NCBI GenBank assembly: GCA_038562455.1
Contig: JBCFBD010000002.1
Span: 1-64,000, forward strand
Origin: UBA6107 sp038562455
GTDB taxonomy: Bacteria > Chloroflexota > Anaerolineae > Anaerolineales > Anaerolineaceae
Direction of reading: 5' to 3'
DNA: 64,000 nucleotides
Made by a program: the position numbers and the translations under genes. Positions 41,883 to 51,488 of this stretch are shown here, piece after piece; the stretch's first letter is position 1, and every line of letters starts with the position of its first letter. The notes beneath the pieces are model-generated. The model was given only the letters and a program-made list of their open reading frames with translations. It was not told where the DNA came from and ran no database searches.

Positions 41883-42758
41883 ATGACAGCCAGGGTAATT
41901 GATGGCAAGTTGATCGGAGAAGAGCTTCGCAAGGAAGTTGAGTTGGGCGTGCAGCAGCGCGTGAACGCCGGCAAATCGCGCCCGGGTCTGGCGACCGTGC
42001 TGGTGGGAGAAAACCCTGCTTCGCAGGTGTACGTCAAATCCAAGCAAAAAGCTTGCGTTGAAGTGGGGATCGAATCGTTTGGCTTTGAACTCCCCAAGGA
42101 AGCCGGCCAGGCAGAAGTCGAGAAATTGGTCAAGCAACTGAATGCTGATCCGAAGGTGAATGGTATCCTGGTGCAGCTCCCACTGCCCTCGGGGTTTGAT
42201 GAAGAGCAGGTGCTGAGCGCCATTTCGATTGAAAAAGATGTAGACGGATTTCATCCGCTGAATATTGGACGGCTGGCACAAAAAGGGCGCGACCCGCTAT
42301 TTGTACCCTGCACGCCTGCCGGTGTGATGTACATGCTTGAGCGTGAGCTGCCCAGCCTGGAGGGGGCGAATGCGGTAGTTTTGGGGCGTTCAAATATCGT
42401 AGGTATGCCGGTGGCGCTACTGCTGGTGCGCGCGAACGCGACAGTGACCATCTGCCATTCGCGCAGCAAGAAACTGGCGGATATAGTGCGCAGTGCGGAC
42501 ATCCTGGTGGCGGCAGTTGGAAAACCAGAGATGGTGCGCGGGGATTGGATCAAACCCGGAGCAGTGGTGATCGATGTGGGTATCAACCGGGTGGAGGATG
42601 CAACCAAACCCCGCGGCTACCGCCTGGTGGGGGATGTGCATTATGAGGAAGCTGCCCAGGTTGCGCAGGCCATCACGCCGGTACCCGGCGGGGTGGGGCC
42701 GTTGACCATCGCCATGTTGCTGCGCAACACGCTGCGGGCTGCCAACCTGACTGATTAA
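41883..42758 (+). CDS. folD: FolD, methylene-THF dehydrogenase / cyclohydrolase
   Basis: A 291-residue bifunctional enzyme. YVKSKQKACVEVGI carries the catalytic Lys, and GILVQLPLP, DVDGFHPLN and the nucleotide loop VVLGRSNIVGMPVA are FolD signatures; PVPGGVGPLTIAMLL closes it. It interconverts 5,10-methylene-, methenyl- and 10-formyl-THF, feeding purine synthesis. The ATG at 41883 has AGGAGG ahead. A small hairpin (TGGAG/CTCCA) sits against the ribosome site. Confidence 0.96.
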   Translation: MTARVIDGKLIGEELRKEVELGVQQRVNAGKSRPGLATVLVGENPASQVYVKSKQKACVEVGIESFGFELPKEAGQAEVEKLVKQLNADPKVNGILVQLPLPSGFDEEQVLSAISIEKDVDGFHPLNIGRLAQKGRDPLFVPCTPAGVMYMLERELPSLEGANAVVLGRSNIVGMPVALLLVRANATVTICHSRSKKLADIVRSADILVAAVGKPEMVRGDWIKPGAVVIDVGINRVEDATKPRGYRLVGDVHYEEAAQVAQAITPVPGGVGPLTIAMLLRNTLRAANLTD

Positions 42759-42780
42759 AAAAATGCTATTTGTCTGACAA

Positions 42781-42809
42781 TTGACATTTGGTTTGATTTC
42801 CTATAAACT
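42781..42809 (+). promoter_or_regulatory. Promoter of the nucleobase-degradation operon
   Basis: TTGACA and TAAACT are separated by 17 bases. The predicted start (about 42815) falls in the first bases of the hairpin that follows. Confidence 0.6.
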
Positions 42810-42811
42810 CA

Positions 42812-42845
42812 AGGTGTGAGAAAGATCCAATTCTCACACCTTTTT
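42812..42845 (+). terminator. Terminator-like hairpin, folD end or leader of the next operon
   Basis: A perfect 11-bp stem (AGGTGTGAGAA / TTCTCACACCT) with an 8-base loop and a T-run. It ends folD transcripts and, being at the 5' end of transcripts from the promoter upstream, may act as a leader structure. Confidence 0.75.
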
Positions 42846-42863
42846 CAACTGAAAGCGAGAAAA

Positions 42864-44246
42864 ATGAGCAATCTACTGATCAAGCACGCTCAAATCCTGG
42901 TGACGATGGACGACCACCGCAGGGAAATCCCTGATGGTGGTCTTTTTATTCGCGATGGATTCATAGAGCAGGTAGCGCCGACCGCGCAATTGCCGCAGAC
43001 CGCAGATGAAATTCTAGATCTAAGCGGTCACATCGTGCTGCCTGGACTGGTGAACACGCATCACCATTTTTACCAGACGCTCACGCGCGCAGTCCCCGCC
43101 GCCCAGAATGCCAACCTTTTCAACTGGTTGACCACGCTTTACCCGATTTGGGCGCGCATGACCCCCGAGGATATCCGGCTCTCGACGCAAACCGCCTTGA
43201 GCGAGCTGGCGCTCTCAGGCTGCACGACCGCGTCTGACCACCTGTACCTGTTCCCCAACGGGTCAAAGCTCGATGATGAGATCGAAGCTGCCGCGCCGAT
43301 CGGCTTGCGCCTGCATGCCTCGCGCGGCTCAATGAGCTTGGGACAGAGCCAGGGTGGGCTGCCGCCTGACAGCGTGGTGGATGGCGAAGACAGCATCCTC
43401 GAGGATAGTGAGCGGCTGATCCGGCGGTACCATGACGCGAATCCTGGGGCAATGGTGCAAATCGTACTCGCGCCCTGCTCGCCATTCAGCGTGACCAGTG
43501 ACCTGATGAAGCAAAGCGCCGCGCTGGCGCGGCGATACGGGGTGCAGCTACATACACACCTGGCGGAGACCCAGGACGAAGAGCAGTTCTGCCTGGAGAA
43601 GTTCGGCTACCGCCCGGTCGCGTACATGCAATCGGTGGATTGGGTGGGTGATGATGTCTGGTTCGCCCATTCGGTGCATGTCGACAGCGAAGAGATCGAA
43701 GTGTTCGCGCGTGAGCACTGCGGTGTGGCGCATTGTCCCAGCTCCAATATGCGCCTGGCTTCAGGCATCGCGCCTCTGGAGGCGTTTCTGACCGCTGGGG
43801 TCGACGTGGGTCTTGGCGTGGACGGCTCTGCCAGCAACGACGGCTCGCACATGCTGGCTGAAGCACGGCAGGCGATGCTGCTCGCGCGGTTGAACGCAGG
43901 GTTGAAAGGAGCATCGTTATCATCGACCGGGAGCGAGATCTTCTCTGTGCGCCGGGCGCTCGAGGTGGCTACCCGCGGTGGTGCGGCAGTGCTCGGAAGG
44001 ACGGACATCGGCTCGCTTGAACCGGGAAAATGCGCCGATTTTATCGCTTACGATCTCAACCACCTGGATTACGCCGGCGCGATGCACGACCCTGTAGCTG
44101 CGTTGTTGCTCTGCCAGCCGCGCAGTGTCGATTACAACTATGTGCACGGGCGCGCGGTGGTCAGCAAAGGCGTTTTGCTGGGCATCGACCTGGAGAGTCA
44201 TGTGCGCTTGCACAACAAAGCCGCAGCAAGATTAATGGAGGGATAA
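42864..44246 (+). CDS. 8-oxoguanine deaminase
   Basis: A 460-residue amidohydrolase. Metal ligands lie in NTHHHFYQTLTRAVPAAQ; the following FNWLTTLYPIWARM is characteristic of the 8-oxoguanine deaminase group rather than of guanine or cytosine deaminases. Later HLAET, AHSVHV and GVDGSASND complete the site. The enzyme turns 8-oxoguanine into urate and ammonia. It belongs to the same broad family as SsnA of the E. coli purine cluster. It is first in a run with adenine deaminase. Confidence 0.85.
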   Translation: MSNLLIKHAQILVTMDDHRREIPDGGLFIRDGFIEQVAPTAQLPQTADEILDLSGHIVLPGLVNTHHHFYQTLTRAVPAAQNANLFNWLTTLYPIWARMTPEDIRLSTQTALSELALSGCTTASDHLYLFPNGSKLDDEIEAAAPIGLRLHASRGSMSLGQSQGGLPPDSVVDGEDSILEDSERLIRRYHDANPGAMVQIVLAPCSPFSVTSDLMKQSAALARRYGVQLHTHLAETQDEEQFCLEKFGYRPVAYMQSVDWVGDDVWFAHSVHVDSEEIEVFAREHCGVAHCPSSNMRLASGIAPLEAFLTAGVDVGLGVDGSASNDGSHMLAEARQAMLLARLNAGLKGASLSSTGSEIFSVRRALEVATRGGAAVLGRTDIGSLEPGKCADFIAYDLNHLDYAGAMHDPVAALLLCQPRSVDYNYVHGRAVVSKGVLLGIDLESHVRLHNKAAARLMEG

Positions 44247-44254
44247 ACAACGAC

Positions 44255-46054
44255 ATGGGTATGGATTCTTTCTGGTTGCAAAACTCGCGAAAATTGGTGG
44301 ATTGCGCCATGGGGCGCCTGCCCGCGCACCTGGTGATCCTGAATGGAAAATGGGTATGCGTGCAGACGGGCGAGATCGTCCCCAACATCGATATCGCCAT
44401 CCGCTCCAAGCACATCGCCTATGTAGGTGAGAATGCACGGCACACCATCGGCAAGGACACTGAGGTGATCGATGCCAAAGGCGCGTACCTGGTGCCGGGT
44501 TTGCTGGATGCGCACATGCACGTGGAAAGTGGCATGGTGACGGTGACTGAATTCGTGCGCGCAGTGCTCCCGCGCGGAACAACGGGCATGTTCATCGACC
44601 CACACGAGATCGCCAACGTCTTCGGGCTGCGCGGTGTGCGCCTGATGGTGGATGACGCTGCGCTGCAGCCGATCCATGTGTTTGTGCAAATGCCCTCCTG
44701 TGTTCCCTCTGCGCCTGGTTTTGAAACCCCAGGTGCGGTTTTAGGCCCGAAGGAGGTCACTGAGGCGATGACCTGGCCGGGGATCATCGGGCTGGGTGAG
44801 ATGATGGACTTCCCTGGTGTTTTCAACGGTGAGGACAAGGCGCATGCCGAAATGGCAGCCACGCGTGCCGCGGGCAAGGTGATCGGCGGGCATTACGCCT
44901 CACCCGATCTGGGCAGGGCTTTTCATGCCTATGTGGCGGGTGGACCTCAGGATGACCATGAAGGCACTCGCCTCGAGGATGCAATTGCTCGGGCGCGGCA
45001 GGGCATGAAAGTAATGTTGCGCTATGGCTCGGCCTGGCATGATGTCGCCGCGCAGGTGAAAGCGGTCACCGAGCTGGGGCTTTCGAGCCGCAACTTCCTG
45101 CTGTGCACCGATGACAGCCAGGCGGAAACCCTGGTGACTGAAGGGCACATGGACCGGGTGGTCAGGCACGCAATCTCAGAAGGTCTGGACGTAATGACTG
45201 CCATCCAGATGGCGACAATCAACACGGCCGAGCATTTTGGCGTCGCGCGCGAAATCGGCATGATTGCACCGGGGCGTTACAGCGACCTGTTAATGGTCGA
45301 GGATTTGCAGGATTTCCGTCCGCACACGGTGATCGCCAAGGGCAAGGTGGTGTTCACGGATGGCGAGACGCTGGTCAACCTGCCGCAACACGAGTATCCG
45401 GAATGGGTGACCAGCTCGGTGCACCTGCCACGCCAGTTGCGCGCGGAGGACTTCAAATTACCGACCAGCAGCGAAAAGACGATCGCGCACGTGATCGGGG
45501 TGATCGAGAACCAGGCCCCCACGAAGCACCTTGAATTTGAAATGGATGTTCAGGGCGGCGAAGTGTATGCGGATATTTCCCGCGACATCGCCAAGATAGC
45601 TCTGGTGGAACGCCACCAGCCGACTGGGAAGGTGCAGGTTGGGCTGGTGCATGGGTTCGGTTTTAACAAAGCCTGCGCAGTGGCGACCACCGTCGCGCAT
45701 GACAGCCACCAGATGATCGTGGTGGGGACGGATGATGCGCAGATGGCGCTGGCTGTCAATCACCTGGCATCCATCGGTGGGGGGCAGGTGGTGCTCAGCG
45801 ATGGGAAACTGCTTGGTGAGATCCGTCTGCCCATCGGTGGATTGATGTCCACACAGAGCGCGGAGCGGGTGGCGGCAGAGGCTGCCGAACTGCTTTACGG
45901 CTTCAGAGAATGCGGCTGCCAACTCAACAATCCAAACATGACCATGAGCCTGCTCGGACTGGTTGTGATCCCTCAGCTAAGGATCTCGGATATGGGTTTG
46001 GTGGATGTGGACCGTTTTGACTTCATTCCGGTGTTAGAACCCAGAGCTGAATAA
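44255..46054 (+). CDS. ade: Adenine deaminase (AdeC type)
   Basis: A 599-residue amidohydrolase with the N-terminal HMHVESGM site, FIDPHEIANVFG, GEMMDFPGV and LLCTDDSQAE, and the C-terminal domain ending in ...NPNMTMSLLGLVVIP of the bacterial Ade family. It converts adenine to hypoxanthine and ammonia. It starts nine bases after the 8-oxoguanine deaminase gene, with GGAGGG ahead. Together they funnel purine bases to oxidised forms. Confidence 0.93.
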   Translation: MGMDSFWLQNSRKLVDCAMGRLPAHLVILNGKWVCVQTGEIVPNIDIAIRSKHIAYVGENARHTIGKDTEVIDAKGAYLVPGLLDAHMHVESGMVTVTEFVRAVLPRGTTGMFIDPHEIANVFGLRGVRLMVDDAALQPIHVFVQMPSCVPSAPGFETPGAVLGPKEVTEAMTWPGIIGLGEMMDFPGVFNGEDKAHAEMAATRAAGKVIGGHYASPDLGRAFHAYVAGGPQDDHEGTRLEDAIARARQGMKVMLRYGSAWHDVAAQVKAVTELGLSSRNFLLCTDDSQAETLVTEGHMDRVVRHAISEGLDVMTAIQMATINTAEHFGVAREIGMIAPGRYSDLLMVEDLQDFRPHTVIAKGKVVFTDGETLVNLPQHEYPEWVTSSVHLPRQLRAEDFKLPTSSEKTIAHVIGVIENQAPTKHLEFEMDVQGGEVYADISRDIAKIALVERHQPTGKVQVGLVHGFGFNKACAVATTVAHDSHQMIVVGTDDAQMALAVNHLASIGGGQVVLSDGKLLGEIRLPIGGLMSTQSAERVAAEAAELLYGFRECGCQLNNPNMTMSLLGLVVIPQLRISDMGLVDVDRFDFIPVLEPRAE

Positions 46055-46082
46055 ACTTTTACAAAAAAAGGATATCCTCTTC

Positions 46083-46835
46083 ATGCAGGGACAAGAAAAA
46101 AAGAAAGTCGAACACCCATTTATCCGGTTGCAGGTTGAATTGGACCGGCTCATCCGCGAGACCAAGCCCGGCGATCGCCTGCTATCAGAACCGCAATTGG
46201 CGAAAGAGCTTGGAGTTTCTCGCGCAACCCTGCGCGAAGGTATGCGCACTTTCGAAGCCCAGGGGCGCATCCGCAGGCGGCAGGGAGTGGGCACGTTTGT
46301 GGTGGGGGAAACCCGGGTAATCGAAAGCGGGTTGGAAGTGCTGGAAAGCATCGAAAGGCTGGCAGGTAGGATCGATCTGAAAGTATCGATGAGCGCGCTG
46401 GAGGTCAGTGACATCAAGGCGGAAAACGATGTGGCGCAATATCTCGATGTTCCACCGGGCACCCCGCTGGTGAGGGTGTCACGCGTGATCTATACGGATA
46501 ATCGACCGATCGCCTACCTGGTTGATATTCTCCCGCCTGACATCCTCTCAAGCAAGGAACTCGCCGAAGGGTTCACCGGTTCGGTGTTGGATTTTCTACA
46601 AACACGCAAACATCCCCAGCTTTCCCAATCCTTCACCGACATCAGGGCGGTGGCGGCTCCGTCCGCAATCGCGAAAATGCTAGAAATACAGCGCGACGAT
46701 GTGCTGCTATTGTTCACGGCAAGGCTTTTTGACGATCAATCCCGGGTGATCGATTATTCGTTGAGCTATTTTCTACCCGGATATTTTCGCTTTCACGTGA
46801 TCCGGCGGCTCAGCAACGGGCTGCCTGGCAATTGA
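46083..46835 (+). CDS. GntR/UTRA regulator of the nucleobase cluster
   Basis: A 250-residue protein. A GntR winged helix at residues about 10-75 (RLLSEPQLAKELGVSRATLREGM, GRIRRRQGVGTFV) is followed by a UTRA-like ligand domain (PLVRVSRVIYTDNRPIAYLVD, closing DYSLSYFLPGYFRFHV). It probably senses a purine-related compound and controls neighbouring genes. It lies between deaminase and carbamoyltransferase genes. Confidence 0.88.
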   Translation: MQGQEKKKVEHPFIRLQVELDRLIRETKPGDRLLSEPQLAKELGVSRATLREGMRTFEAQGRIRRRQGVGTFVVGETRVIESGLEVLESIERLAGRIDLKVSMSALEVSDIKAENDVAQYLDVPPGTPLVRVSRVIYTDNRPIAYLVDILPPDILSSKELAEGFTGSVLDFLQTRKHPQLSQSFTDIRAVAAPSAIAKMLEIQRDDVLLLFTARLFDDQSRVIDYSLSYFLPGYFRFHVIRRLSNGLPGN

Positions 46836-46917
46836 GGTGAGAGAAGGAGGCTAAGATCCACGTTCGTTATCGTCACATAAGTTCTTGTTCTTCATTCGAC
46901 CTTTTAAGGAGATAAAA

Positions 46918-47868
46918 ATGAGAAGCTTCGCTGGACGAGATATCCTTTCACTGAAGGAATTTGAACGGGAAGAATTCATGCACGTTTTTGAAGTTGCTGA
47001 TGAAATGGCGCCGATCGCTAAGACCCGCCGCAATACTGATCTGCTCGCTGAAAAGACGCTGGTGACCGCGTTCTACCAGCCCAGCACCCGCACGCGCCTG
47101 GCGCATGAAGCTGCCATGCATCGCCTGGGTGGGCATGTAACCGGGTTTTCAGATGCCAAAATGACCCGTGCAGGAGATTTCTACCAGGAATCGATCAAAG
47201 ACACGGTGAAGATGCTGGAATATTACGGTGATGTAATCGTCATGCGCCATTTCCAGCAGGGCGCGCCGCATGAAGCCGCCAAATGGGCGTCCATCCCCAT
47301 CATCAATGGAGGCGACGGCTGGGGCGAGCACCCGACACAGATCCTGACCGACCTCTACACTGTGCTCACTGAAAAGGGCACGATCGATGGACTGACCTGG
47401 CTGGCGGTGGGCGACATGCGTATGCGCACGATGCACTCTCTGGGTTATGCGCTATCACAATTTGATTGCCCAATCACTTTTGTATCCCCACCGGAAATGT
47501 CATTGACTCCTGAGTTCAAGGAAGAGCTGAAACGCTTCAGTGTGGATTTCAAAGAAGTCGAACATGTGGAGCAGGCGATCGCCACCGCGGATGTAATCCT
47601 GGTCGAGCCTGTGGTGCAGCCGGACTATACAAAATCACGCCAGGAAGCTGGCGAGCATGATTTGACACCCGCTAATTATAAAATCACCCGTGAGTTGCTC
47701 TCCACCAAGGCGAAATCAGACGCCATCCTGCTGCATTCTCTGCCGCGCATGGACGAGATCCCAACGGATGTGGATATCACGCGCTGGTCACGCTACTGGC
47801 AGGAAGCTTTTAATGGTGTGGTCATGCGCATGGCTTTACTTGCACTAGTGCTCGGAAAGATGGAATAG
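46918..47868 (+). CDS. Aspartate carbamoyltransferase-like protein
   Basis: A 316-residue transcarbamylase. FYQPSTRTRLAHEAAMHRLGG is the carbamoyl-phosphate loop, EHPTQ and LLHSLPRMDEI are further ATCase-type motifs, and the ending NGVVMRMALLALVLG matches ATCase catalytic chains. In this context it may run either biosynthetically (pyrimidines) or in reverse, releasing carbamoyl phosphate during ureide breakdown. No regulatory PyrI gene follows. AAGGAG lies ahead of the ATG. A second transcarbamylase follows. Confidence 0.82.
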   Translation: MRSFAGRDILSLKEFEREEFMHVFEVADEMAPIAKTRRNTDLLAEKTLVTAFYQPSTRTRLAHEAAMHRLGGHVTGFSDAKMTRAGDFYQESIKDTVKMLEYYGDVIVMRHFQQGAPHEAAKWASIPIINGGDGWGEHPTQILTDLYTVLTEKGTIDGLTWLAVGDMRMRTMHSLGYALSQFDCPITFVSPPEMSLTPEFKEELKRFSVDFKEVEHVEQAIATADVILVEPVVQPDYTKSRQEAGEHDLTPANYKITRELLSTKAKSDAILLHSLPRMDEIPTDVDITRWSRYWQEAFNGVVMRMALLALVLGKME

Positions 47869-47904
47869 GGTAAAATTAGCCCTACTTAGTATAGAGGAGG
47901 AGCA

Positions 47905-48885
47905 ATGCAATCGTTTCTTCATGGACGGGATTTGATTGGTGACCTCGACTTCACCAAGGAAGAGGTCGAAACTGTATTGGAAGTGGCGTTCGATCTCAAG
48001 CGCAAGCGCGCGCTGAATGAGTTAACGCCCTATCTGCGCGACAAAGTTTTGGCGATGCTGTTCTTCTACAGCAGCACGCGCACGCGCGGATCGTTTGAGG
48101 CGGGTATGGCGCATCTCGGCGGACACGCAGCTTTCATTGAATCACGCACCACGCAGATCTCTCACGGTGATACACCCAAGGAGATCGGTGAAATCTTCGG
48201 CCGCTACTTTGACGGTATTTCCATTCGCCACGTGGACTGGGGTGTGGGCAATGGATACCTTAATGAAGTAGCCAAAGCTTCACGCGTTCCAGTGCTCAAT
48301 ATGCAGTGCGATGTGTACCATCCATTCCAATGCCTGGCGGATCTGATGACGATCGTCGAAAAGAAAGGCCGTGACCTGCGCCGCAAAAAGATGGTGGTTT
48401 CCTGGGCGTACGCGGCTTCTTACCAGAAACCCATGTCAGTGCCGCAGTCGTTGATCTTGCAGATGCCGCGCTTTGGTATGGATGTGGTGCTCGCCCACCC
48501 ACCCGAATTCAAACTGATGCCGGAAATCATGGACCAGGCGGCAGAACAGGCGCGTAAATTCAACGTGGGCTTCGAGGTTGTGGATGACATGGATGAAGCG
48601 TTCAAGGATGCGGATATCATCTACGCCAAGTCTTGGGGCGCGATGGTGCACACCCCGGATGTTGAGGAAGGCGCACGTATCATCAAGAAATACGAGAGCT
48701 GGATCACCGATGAACGGCGTATGAAACTTGCCAAGCCGGATGCCATCTACATGCATCCGCTGCCCGCGGATCGCAATATCGAAGTGACCGACGAAGTGAT
48801 GGATGGTCCTCAATCAGTTGTTTATGATGAAGCCGAAAACCGCATGCATGTACAGGAAGCGGTGATGGCTTTAACCATGAGTTAA
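47905..48885 (+). CDS. Carbamoyltransferase, YgeW-like (ornithine/ATCase superfamily)
   Basis: A 326-residue protein. FYSSTRTRGSFEAGM binds carbamoyl phosphate; VYHPFQCLADL replaces the HPTQ/HPCQ motif of known ATCase/OTCase; VVSWAYAASYQKPMSVPQ and RFGMDVVLAHP resemble the YgeW family of knotted transcarbamylases of unknown substrate. It is shorter than E. coli YgeW. With the carbamate kinase next, it may release carbamoyl phosphate from a ureide. The substrate cannot be read. Confidence 0.75.
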   Translation: MQSFLHGRDLIGDLDFTKEEVETVLEVAFDLKRKRALNELTPYLRDKVLAMLFFYSSTRTRGSFEAGMAHLGGHAAFIESRTTQISHGDTPKEIGEIFGRYFDGISIRHVDWGVGNGYLNEVAKASRVPVLNMQCDVYHPFQCLADLMTIVEKKGRDLRRKKMVVSWAYAASYQKPMSVPQSLILQMPRFGMDVVLAHPPEFKLMPEIMDQAAEQARKFNVGFEVVDDMDEAFKDADIIYAKSWGAMVHTPDVEEGARIIKKYESWITDERRMKLAKPDAIYMHPLPADRNIEVTDEVMDGPQSVVYDEAENRMHVQEAVMALTMS

Positions 48886-48920
48886 TTAAAAATATACAAA
48901 AGAAAAGGATGCACGAGAAA

Positions 48921-49877
48921 ATGGTAAAGAAGTTGGCAGTTGTAGCAGTTGGTGGTAACTCCCTAATCCTGGACCCGAAAAAGGTGACGGTTGAGGATCA
49001 ATACATTGCCGCGGCAGAGACCTCGAAACATATCGCTGATATGATCGAAGCCGGTTGGGATGTAGCGATCGGGCACGGTAACGGACCGCAGGTGGGTTTC
49101 ATTCTACGCCGTTCTGAGATCGCTGCAAAGTACGAAGGCATGCATGAAGTACCGCTGGATGTCTGCGGTGCGGACAGCCAGGGCGCGATCGGTTATTCTC
49201 TGCAACAAACATTACAGAATGAGTTGATCAGCCGGGGGATCAATAAGCCGGTCGCCACTGTAGTGACGCAGGTGAAAGTGGACAAGAACGATAAAGCCTT
49301 CCAGAATCCGACCAAACCGATCGGTGGTTTTATGGAAGAAGCCGAAGCGAAGAAACGTGAAGCCGAGATGGGCTGGAACGTGGTGGAAGATTCTGGACGT
49401 GGTTGGCGCCGTGTGGTGGCTTCTCCCATTCCGCAAGAAGTGGTTGAGATCGAGTCAGTCCGCGCGCTAATTGCCGCAGGGGTGGTGGTCATCACCGTCG
49501 GTGGTGGCGGCATTCCCGTCATCGATGACGGCAAGGGCGGTTGCGTAGGCACTGCAGCTGTGATCGACAAGGATTATGCCTCGAGTTTGCTCTCCACCTT
49601 GATCAATGCCGACCTTTTCGTGATCTCTACGGCAGTGGAAAAGATCGCCATCAACTTTGGCAAACCTGATCAGAAGTGGCTCGACCACATGACCCTGGCT
49701 GAAGCTAAGGCCTACTTGGCTGAGGGTATTCACTTCGCCAAAGGTTCGATGGCGCCCAAGATCCAGGCGATCATCAATTACCTCGAAGCCGGCGGCAAAG
49801 AAGCCCTGGTGACTAACCCAGAGAATATCGGACGCGCGCTACGCGGTGAGACCGGTACACGCATTGTGCGGGAGTAG
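48921..49877 (+). CDS. arcC: Carbamate kinase
   Basis: A 318-residue amino-acid-kinase-fold protein: AVGGNSL, IGHGNGPQVG, TVVTQVKVDKND, GGGGIPV and DKDYASSLLS are carbamate kinase signatures. It converts carbamoyl phosphate and ADP to ATP, carbamate (then NH3 and CO2), the energy-yielding end of carbamoyl catabolism. ATG 48921 is preferred; 48909 is in frame but has the ribosome site directly against it. A terminator follows. Confidence 0.93.
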   Translation: MVKKLAVVAVGGNSLILDPKKVTVEDQYIAAAETSKHIADMIEAGWDVAIGHGNGPQVGFILRRSEIAAKYEGMHEVPLDVCGADSQGAIGYSLQQTLQNELISRGINKPVATVVTQVKVDKNDKAFQNPTKPIGGFMEEAEAKKREAEMGWNVVEDSGRGWRRVVASPIPQEVVEIESVRALIAAGVVVITVGGGGIPVIDDGKGGCVGTAAVIDKDYASSLLSTLINADLFVISTAVEKIAINFGKPDQKWLDHMTLAEAKAYLAEGIHFAKGSMAPKIQAIINYLEAGGKEALVTNPENIGRALRGETGTRIVRE

Positions 49878-49896
49878 CCAGAACCAGTAAATGAAG

Positions 49897-49932
49897 AAGA
49901 GCCTTACTTGACGATTGTGTAAGGCTCTTTTT
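49897..49932 (+). terminator. Intrinsic terminator after carbamate kinase
   Basis: A perfect 11-bp stem (AAGAGCCTTAC / GTAAGGCTCTT), an 11-base loop and T-run. It separates the enzyme operon from the transporter operon. Confidence 0.88.
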
Positions 49933-50140
49933 GATTAATTTAAGATTAAATGGAGTGTTTTAAAGCAAAGTTTTAACCGCCATCGTGTACAATTATCGAG
50001 GAAATCAATCCCCAGTAATCCGTTTTCATCCACCCGTACCCGGAGTGCGATTTTTGTATTGAAAGGAGGTGTCAGGACCACTACCCGGTTTGTGCATCAG
50101 AGTTTCAGTATTCTCGATATCTTCGACTGGAGGAGAAAGC

Positions 50141-51426
50141 ATGTTTACGAAAAGAATTTGGATCGTTGTAAGTGTGATGATGATCGCGCTTCTGGCGCTG
50201 ACCGCTTGCGCGAACCCCACGGCAGCTCCCACTGCTGCACCTGTTGAACCTGAGGTACCTGTAGCAACTGAAGCACCTGTGGAGACCGAAGCACCTGTGG
50301 TCACCGAAGCTCCGGTGGAACCCCTCAGCGTTGGCTTGCTGCTTGTAGGACCTGCCAACGACGCTGGGTGGAGCCAGGCGCATTTTGACAGTATGGCATA
50401 CGTCCAGGAAAAACTGCCCGGCACTGAGCTGCTCTACCTTGAGAATGTATACACCGGCTCAACTGCGCATACGATGACCCCATCAGAACTCGCCGCCGAT
50501 ATGGCTGCCAAGGGCGCCAAGGTGGTTATCTTCAACTCAGATGACCAAAAAGACCACGCCATCAAGTTCGCCCAGGAAAATCCGGATGTATTCGTGATTC
50601 ATGCCTCTGGCGATACCGCGTGGAAAGAGGGCAAGAATTACGTCGACCTCCCCAATCTGAAGAACATTATGGGCAGGATGGAATATGGCAAGATGATCGC
50701 CGGCTGTGCTGCCGCCTGACCTCACAGACTGGCAAGATCGGTTTCCTTGGACCATTGATCAATGATGAAACCCGCCGCTTCGCCGCCTCCTCTTACCTGG
50801 GAGCGAAGTACTGCTGGGAAAACTACCTAGGCAAAGATCCAGCTGAGCTCGAGTTCAAGGTCACATGGATCGGTTTCTGGTTCAACATCCCCGGCGTCAC
50901 CCTTGATCCCACGCAGGTTGCCGACGATTTCTTTAACACCGGCTATGATGTGATCATCAGCTCGATCGACACCACCGAAGCCTTGACCGAAGCCAAGAAA
51001 TTCGCTGCTGAGGGTAAGCAGGTATGGGCGGTTCCTTATGACTATGCCGGCGCTTGCGCGGGCGCGGATGATGTCTGCCTGGGCGTTGAGTACTTCAACT
51101 GGGGTCCTGCCTACGTCGCTGCGATCCAGTCTGCCATGGATGGCACCTGGGCTTCCACGTTTGAATTGGTTGGACCGGATTGGGCTGACATCAATAACCG
51201 TGACACTTCCGCGGTTGGTTTCAACAAGGGCGCTGCCCTTTCAACTACCAACTCAGCCTTCATCGATCAGTTCATTGCCGAACTCGGCGCTGGCTTGAAT
51301 CTCTGGACTGGCCCCATCAATCTGCAGGATGGAACAGCCTTCTTGGCTGATGGTGAAGTCGGCACCGACCTTCAGGTCTGGTACCTGCCCCAACTGCTGG
51401 AAGGCATGGAAGGACAGAGCGAGTAA
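50141..51426 (+). pseudogene. BMP-family substrate-binding lipoprotein with a frameshift
   Basis: The ATG at 50141 follows GGAGGAG. The product begins with a lipoprotein signal (lipobox LTAC) and a long Ala/Pro/Thr/Glu-rich spacer with repeated EAPV units. The BMP domain (GLLLVGPANDAGWSQAHFDS) runs to a TGA at about 50717. The remainder (SQTGKIGFLGPL and onward) continues in the next frame to 51426. A single missing base near 50713 would restore one protein of about 428 residues. The rest of the transporter operon is intact, so this may be a sequencing or assembly error. The protein would bind nucleosides or bases outside the membrane. Confidence 0.8.
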
Positions 51427-51437
51427 TCTACATTATG

Positions 51438-51473
51438 GCGCGGGGGAAGGGTTGCTCTTCCCCCACGCTTTTT
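51438..51473 (+). terminator. Hairpin between binding protein and ATPase genes
   Basis: An 8-bp stem (GGGGGAAG / CTTCCCCC) extended by GCG/CGC across a mismatch, then five T residues. It probably sets a higher level of binding protein than of membrane components. Confidence 0.8.
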
Positions 51474-51488
51474 ATTTGAGGATAACGC

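Noticed and set aside
50141..51426. Two separate genes, one for each half of the BMP-type protein
   Set aside because: The halves match consecutive parts of one domain and the second half lacks its own start and ribosome site.
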